From Adonisia turfae CCMR0081 (GTDB taxonomy: Bacteria; Cyanobacteriota; Cyanobacteriia; Phormidesmidales; Phormidesmidaceae): a DNA stretch of 64,000 nucleotides. The stretch is taken from assembly GCF_011009555.1 (NCBI RefSeq), contig NZ_QXHD01000004.1, positions 3,519,314 through 3,583,313 of the forward strand, given 5' to 3'. The notes below the pieces were generated by a model. It was not told the DNA's origin. It ran no database searches and saw nothing but the letters and a program-made list of their open reading frames with translations. Positions 29,901 to 35,900 of this stretch are shown in pieces. Position 1 is the first letter of the stretch; each line of letters opens with the position of its first letter. A program made the translations under genes and the position numbers.

Positions 29901-32900
29901 CAGCAAACAACGCGGCCAGTTCTCCAGCACCGCCAGTAATTAGGTAAACGCCCTCATCCTGCCAACATCGTGATGGCTCCTCAGACACATCAGTCAGCTC
30001 TTCGAAGGTGAGCACCATGCGGTTGCCATCGACATAGCGGATCCGTACATCCTCTGCTTGCGCATGATTTTCCAACAAGGTGGTCACCGGATCGCCATCT
30101 GGCTGTAATTCGATCACCTGACCAAACATGGCAGGATTTTCAAGGGTCGCCGTTTGCAGCAGTCCTGCAAGACCGGCCAAAATCTGCCCCTCACCCTGGC
30201 TGTCAATCAGCACCTGGACCAAGGTTTTACCCTCAGCTTTTTCAAGCAGTAGGGCCTTGATGGTTTCAAACACCTGGCAACTGACATCCCCAAAGCGGAC
30301 CGCAATGTCAGTCGCATCACAGTGTAAAACAGTGCAACGCGCCCCCGGTAAACCAGACTCAATAGCCGCCGCCTGGGACTCAAAACTGCCACACAGCAGA
30401 ATCACATGGCGGATAAAGGGTTCAGTAGTGTTTTCAGTAGTATGCTCATCGACAGAAACCGCCGCCGCTTTCCACACTGGCCGACACAACAACGTCGAAG
30501 AGGCCAGAGAAGGAGTCAGCCCTGAGCTTGCAAGTATAGGGAGCACCCTTGAGGTGCTAACGGTTTCATCCCCTGGCATGGCAACAGTAAGCTGCCGCCA
30601 ATAATGCTCCCGTGCAAAGGGATAGGTCGGCAGGGAAACACGGCGTCGCTGTTTCCCTGTGTGTAGGCATTGCCAATCGATGTCAAGGCCATCGACCCAG
30701 AGTTCCATCAGTTTGGCATAATCCTCCTGTGCCATCCATTTTGCGACCAATTCTTGCATGGCACCGTCGGCAGCAAGCCGTGACAACGCATCCTGATCAC
30801 GTTGCAGATGCCCTCGGAAAAGCCCAACCACATCGTCTCCGGCAAGGTAGCGTTGAAGCATTGTCTTCAGCGCCGCCTCTGATTTGGCAACGAAGGCTAA
30901 ACGTTCAGTCATCGCAGCACGACCGATTTGGAGCGTATACGCCAGGTCGTGCAAACTGCACCCGGACGCCTTGAATTGGCTGTCCATGTAGTGAAGTAAA
31001 TCCTCGCCGATTGCCCTGAGCCGATCGCGATTCTTGGCTGATAGCAGAATGACAGCTGGTGCCAGGGGTGCGTTGGTCGTGTCCTTTTGGAAAGACGGCA
31101 CATACTCTTCGAACACCACATGAGCATTCGTGCCGCTGAATCCAAACCCGCTCACCGCAGCGCGACGCACTTCACCGTCCTTAATCTCCCAATTCCGACA
31201 GGAGGTATTCACGTAAAACGGAGAATTTTCCAGATCGATGTGCTCATTAAGTGCTTCGAAATGTATGGTCGGAGGGAGTTTTCGGTATTTCAAAGCCAGT
31301 ATCGATTTGATCGCACCAGCAATACCCGCTGCTGCAAGTAGATGACCAACGTTGCTTTTAACCGAGCCGAGAGCACAATAACGCTTGCGACTCGTGTAGT
31401 CTTGGAAAGACTTTTTCAAACCCGCCACTTCAATCGGGTCGCCCAGTTTCGTCCCGGTACCATGGGCTTCGACCATTTGAATACTGTCGGGATTGAGTCC
31501 AAAGCGATCGTAAACGTACTTTTCCAACCTGGTTTGGGCATCGCCATTGGGCGCAGTGATTCCATTAGTTTTTCCGTCCTGGTTCACACCCCAACCCCGG
31601 ATCACACCGTCGATGCGGTCCCCGTCCCTTTCGGCGTCCTCCAGACGTTTCAACAGAATAACGCCGACTCCTTCACCCGGCACAAAGCCGTTGGCCCGCT
31701 GATCAAAGGTGAAACAGCGTCCGTCCGGCGAGAGCATGCCAGCCTTGCTGGTCATAATGTGCATCATAGGTCCAGCCATGATGGAAACACCGCCCGCAAA
31801 GGCAAGATCGCTGTTTCCAAGGGTCAGACTATCGCAGGCTGATGCAATGGCAACCAGCGATGACGAACAGGCCGTATCCATGGCCACGCAAGGCCCCTGC
31901 AAATTCAACACATAGGAAATGCGGGCCGCCAGAATCGACATGGATCCACCCATCAGAGTAGACGCGTCCCTTTCTGCGCCCTCGAAACCCAGACCATAGT
32001 CGCCAGGTCCACACCCCGCAAAGACTCCACACTTGCTGCCCGCCAACTTTAACGGATCGTAACCGGCATCTTCGATGCAACTCCAACAGCTTTGCAGGAA
32101 GAGACGTTGCTGTGGATCCATTGCCTCCGCTTCCATGGGAGAAATGTTAAAGAAGAGTGGATCAAACTTGTCCACGTCTTCCAACATGCCCATCCATTTG
32201 GAATAGGTTTTTCCGGGTACCTCTGGGTTGAGGTCGTAATAAGACTCAAGCGGCCAACGAGTCGGCGGCACCTCCGAGATACAGTCTTTACCTTCGAGCA
32301 AGTTATTCCAAAATGTAGTGATGTCGCGGGCCATTGGAAACTGACCGGCCATGCCAATCACCGCGATGTCGTGACGCGTTAGCTCACGGTCTCGGGACAC
32401 TGTTTGAGATCGCGTCGTTGTTTCGAACCCACCCATTTGTTCGGTATCCGCAGATACCCGAGGAGTTTCAACAGTGGCAGTGCTAACCGCAGAGGGCTGG
32501 GGATGGGGCAGATGCCTGTTATCCGGCAATCTGTTATCCGGCAATCTGTTATCCGGCAATCTGTTATCCGGCAAGAAGAGCCCGAGCTTGTTACCCTCAT
32601 GCCGCACATATCTTGCCAGTTCATTGATTGTGGGGTGGTTGTAAATCTCCGTGGCGGGGATGGACAGTCCATAACGCTGATTGACTTCGCGCATCCAGGT
32701 CACACTGTTGATAGAGTCAAGCCCCATTTCAATGAACGCTACGTCATTTTTTATCTTGCCTAATGCCATGTGCAATTCGGCGGCCAGGGTTTCGCGTAGG
32801 GTATGAACAATGGTGCGTAAGATTTCGCTGCGTAAGACCTCGTCACCCATTGCAGAGGTTTCGGCAGCCTGGTAGTCAGACTGTGCCTCAGTCTGCTCCA

Positions 32901-35900
32901 TTTGGGTTGCCATGGCGGTGGATGGACCACCATACAAGGTCTCAATTCTTGCGCGCACCTCCTGGCTCCCCACAAAGGTTTGCTCATGCATGGCAAGTTC
33001 TGCGGCGTAGATCGATTCCAGGCGTTGCCTCAATACACGAACGCGCGTCTGCTTCCAGTCCATCAATGTTTGGCGGGAAGCAGACGCTAGATGATGCGCC
33101 GCCGCCATAGCACCCGCCAACACGTCTGAACGTGGAAGCACAGGCATGGTAATACCGCGACGCTTCAACTCATGGCCTTTAAATTCCCTAGCACCAAACA
33201 GTATTTCCCCCCCGAGATCATGCCCGAACTGATGCGGGATAATCAGGGTTGAACCGGCACCGGGCGTAAATCCATATTGCATGTAGGGACTGTGATAAAC
33301 ACTTTCAGCGCTAAACACGGCCCCATCGCAGAACATCCCCAGCGCCCATCCAGCACCGATACCATGGCCTTGCATCGCGGCAATCACCGGAATGTTGCAT
33401 TCCAGCGGTAGGCTGGTAACCCGTGAGTCAGTGAAACGCGCCCGTCCTGCCTGAATTGCCAGCAGCGCCTCACGCGTGCCACCACAAGCAAAGTAATGGC
33501 CATACCCGGTCAGCACAACCACCTTGATTGAGAAAGTCTTTTCAACCCATGCAAAGGCCTCAGTAAGACCTTGGGCAAGCGCTTCGGTAAATGTATTCTT
33601 GCTGTCTCTGTCATCCATCGTCAGGACAGCCACGCCATCGGAAAAAATCTCTAATTTGACAACCTTGGACTGAAGATTCACGATTTCAGGGGCTGCCATC
33701 TCGGTTGTTGCGGTTGCCTTGAATGCCGACTGCAACAGTGCTTCGGACGCTTCAGAGTCTAAGGGTAAATCAGCATCTTCTACCCTCGTTATGGCAGTGA
33801 CCGTTCGATAAAATGTAGCTGCAATGGGGCGGGAGAGATGCCGCTTCAACAAGGTTAGAGATTGGCGCGGGGCACCTGCCATTCGATGGGCAAGATCCAA
33901 TGCAAACTCATCAATGTCATGACGAGGCAATACCAGGCAGCCAATACCAAGGTCGTACAGTTCGCCACCTGTGGAACGATTGCTGGGTTGAATCAGGGCC
34001 TTAGCGATCGCAGCACCGAAGCGCTCTGTTAGAAAATCCATAGCTGCTTGGGAGACGGATGCTTCGGCACCGGACTCCAACAATCGCAATTCGCTCTCCT
34101 CACCGCAGATCATCAAGTCGCAAAGTGCTCCTACCATTAATCCTGCCCCAGAGGCTGAGCCCTTCATGACCGCGATGATCGGTACCTGCTGATCGAGCGT
34201 CAACCGACTAAGTTGTTGGTCAAAGGGCGAAACTGCCGCCGAGGGGGCACTGGTCAAGAAGCCATCGTCATTGCCCCGCAGCAATACTACATTTACATCT
34301 GCCCGGTCACATGCGATCGCTAATGCTTGTGCCAATTCATCGAGCAATGCCTGGGTCAATTGATTACAACCGTCGTGGCTATCGATTAGAACCGACACCA
34401 CACCGTCTCCGTGCTCCTCTGTATTCACACTGAATAGCGACGGCTCCTTGAACGACTGCTGCTGCATCCACCAGTTCATGGGTGGATGCAACAGCCTTGG
34501 TACCTTGGCTACAGCCGGGGCAGGAAACGCACTAGGCATGATGGTTGGATCGCCCAAGGCCACCAGGCGAGGTGGCTTAGCCAAAATCGTTGCAGGCGGG
34601 GGTGTCCCATCACCTATCAATGGACGGCTCCCAGCATGAACGCTTGCAGTTGGCTCTGGAGATGCTGGCACCCAATACCTTTCCTTGGCAAATGGATAGG
34701 TCGGTAAACTGACATGTCGACACTGTTTGGGTTGCGGCCAAATGAGGTCCCAATCAAATACGAGCCCCGTCACCCAAAGTTCCAGCAACAACGAATAATC
34801 ACCAACGTTTGATTGCGCCTCAATGCGCTGGAGCGTCTCCTGGTCAGGTTGAAACAATGCCAGTCGACCACGCTGGCGCTGAACTCGACCGCGAAATGTC
34901 CTCGACCCTGCAGCCTCATTTTCAAGAAACTGGGTCAGCTTCTCAATCAACTCGTCAAGGGATGACACCACCCATGCCAAACGCTCTTGCATGGCTTCAC
35001 GCCCAACTTGCAGGGTATGGGCAAAATCTTTTAAAGAAGGTAGCGTTTGCGAGCCCGACGTCAAAAAAGCGCGGAGATTTTCCACCACATCACGCAGACG
35101 ATCTTCATCCCTCGCCGACAGGACCACGGGAGTTGGCAAGCTAACATCTGATGATTTAGGAGAGGGACTAGCCTGAACGTATTCTTCGATCACAACGTGG
35201 GCGTTGGTGCCGCTGAAGCCGAATGAACTCACCGCAACCCGTCTGGGATGATCTGCAAGCGCGCTCCAATCTTTCAACTCTGTGTTTACATAGAAGGGAG
35301 AATTCTCAAAATCACAGTGCGCATTGGGATGCTTGAAGTGCAAACTAGGCACCAGTTGCTGGTGTTTCAGCGACAATAACACCTTGTGAATACCGGCCAT
35401 GCCCGCCGCCGCCGAGGTATGACCTATGTTGCTTTTGACCGATCCTAGAGCGCAATAATGTTGTTGATCAGTCTTTTCATGAAACACTTTGGTTAGGGCT
35501 TCGAATTCGATCGGATCCCCCAATTGGGTACCGGTGCCATGGGTCTCTACATAGCTAATTGTGGCTGGATCGATTTGAAACCGATCATAAACAGTGCGTT
35601 CCAGTTCGATCTGGCTCTGAACACTGGGGGCAGTAATGCCGTTGGTGCGGCCATCCTGATTAATGCCTGAACCAATGATCACGCCATGGATACCATCGCC
35701 ATCGCGCTCTGCGTCTTCAAGCCGCTTTAATACCACAAGCCCCGCCCCTTCACCGGGAACAAAACCGTTGGCCGAAGTATCAAACGACTTGCACTGACCA
35801 TCCGGAGACAGCATTCCCGCCGCGCACATGCCAACGTAAGACGCTGGTGTTAGGTAAAGGGTGACACCACCTACCAGGGCCATGTCAATCTCACCGCTAC

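Noticed and set aside
31342..31842. 166-codon plus-strand ORF within PKS C
   Set aside because: Antisense to the conserved KS9 core; similar antisense ORFs recur over the other KS domains, a by-product of KS codon patterns.
32516..32575. Short tandem repeats as a CRISPR array
   Set aside because: Units are 15 bp without spacers, in frame inside a PKS gene; no CRISPR array or cas gene was seen in the window.
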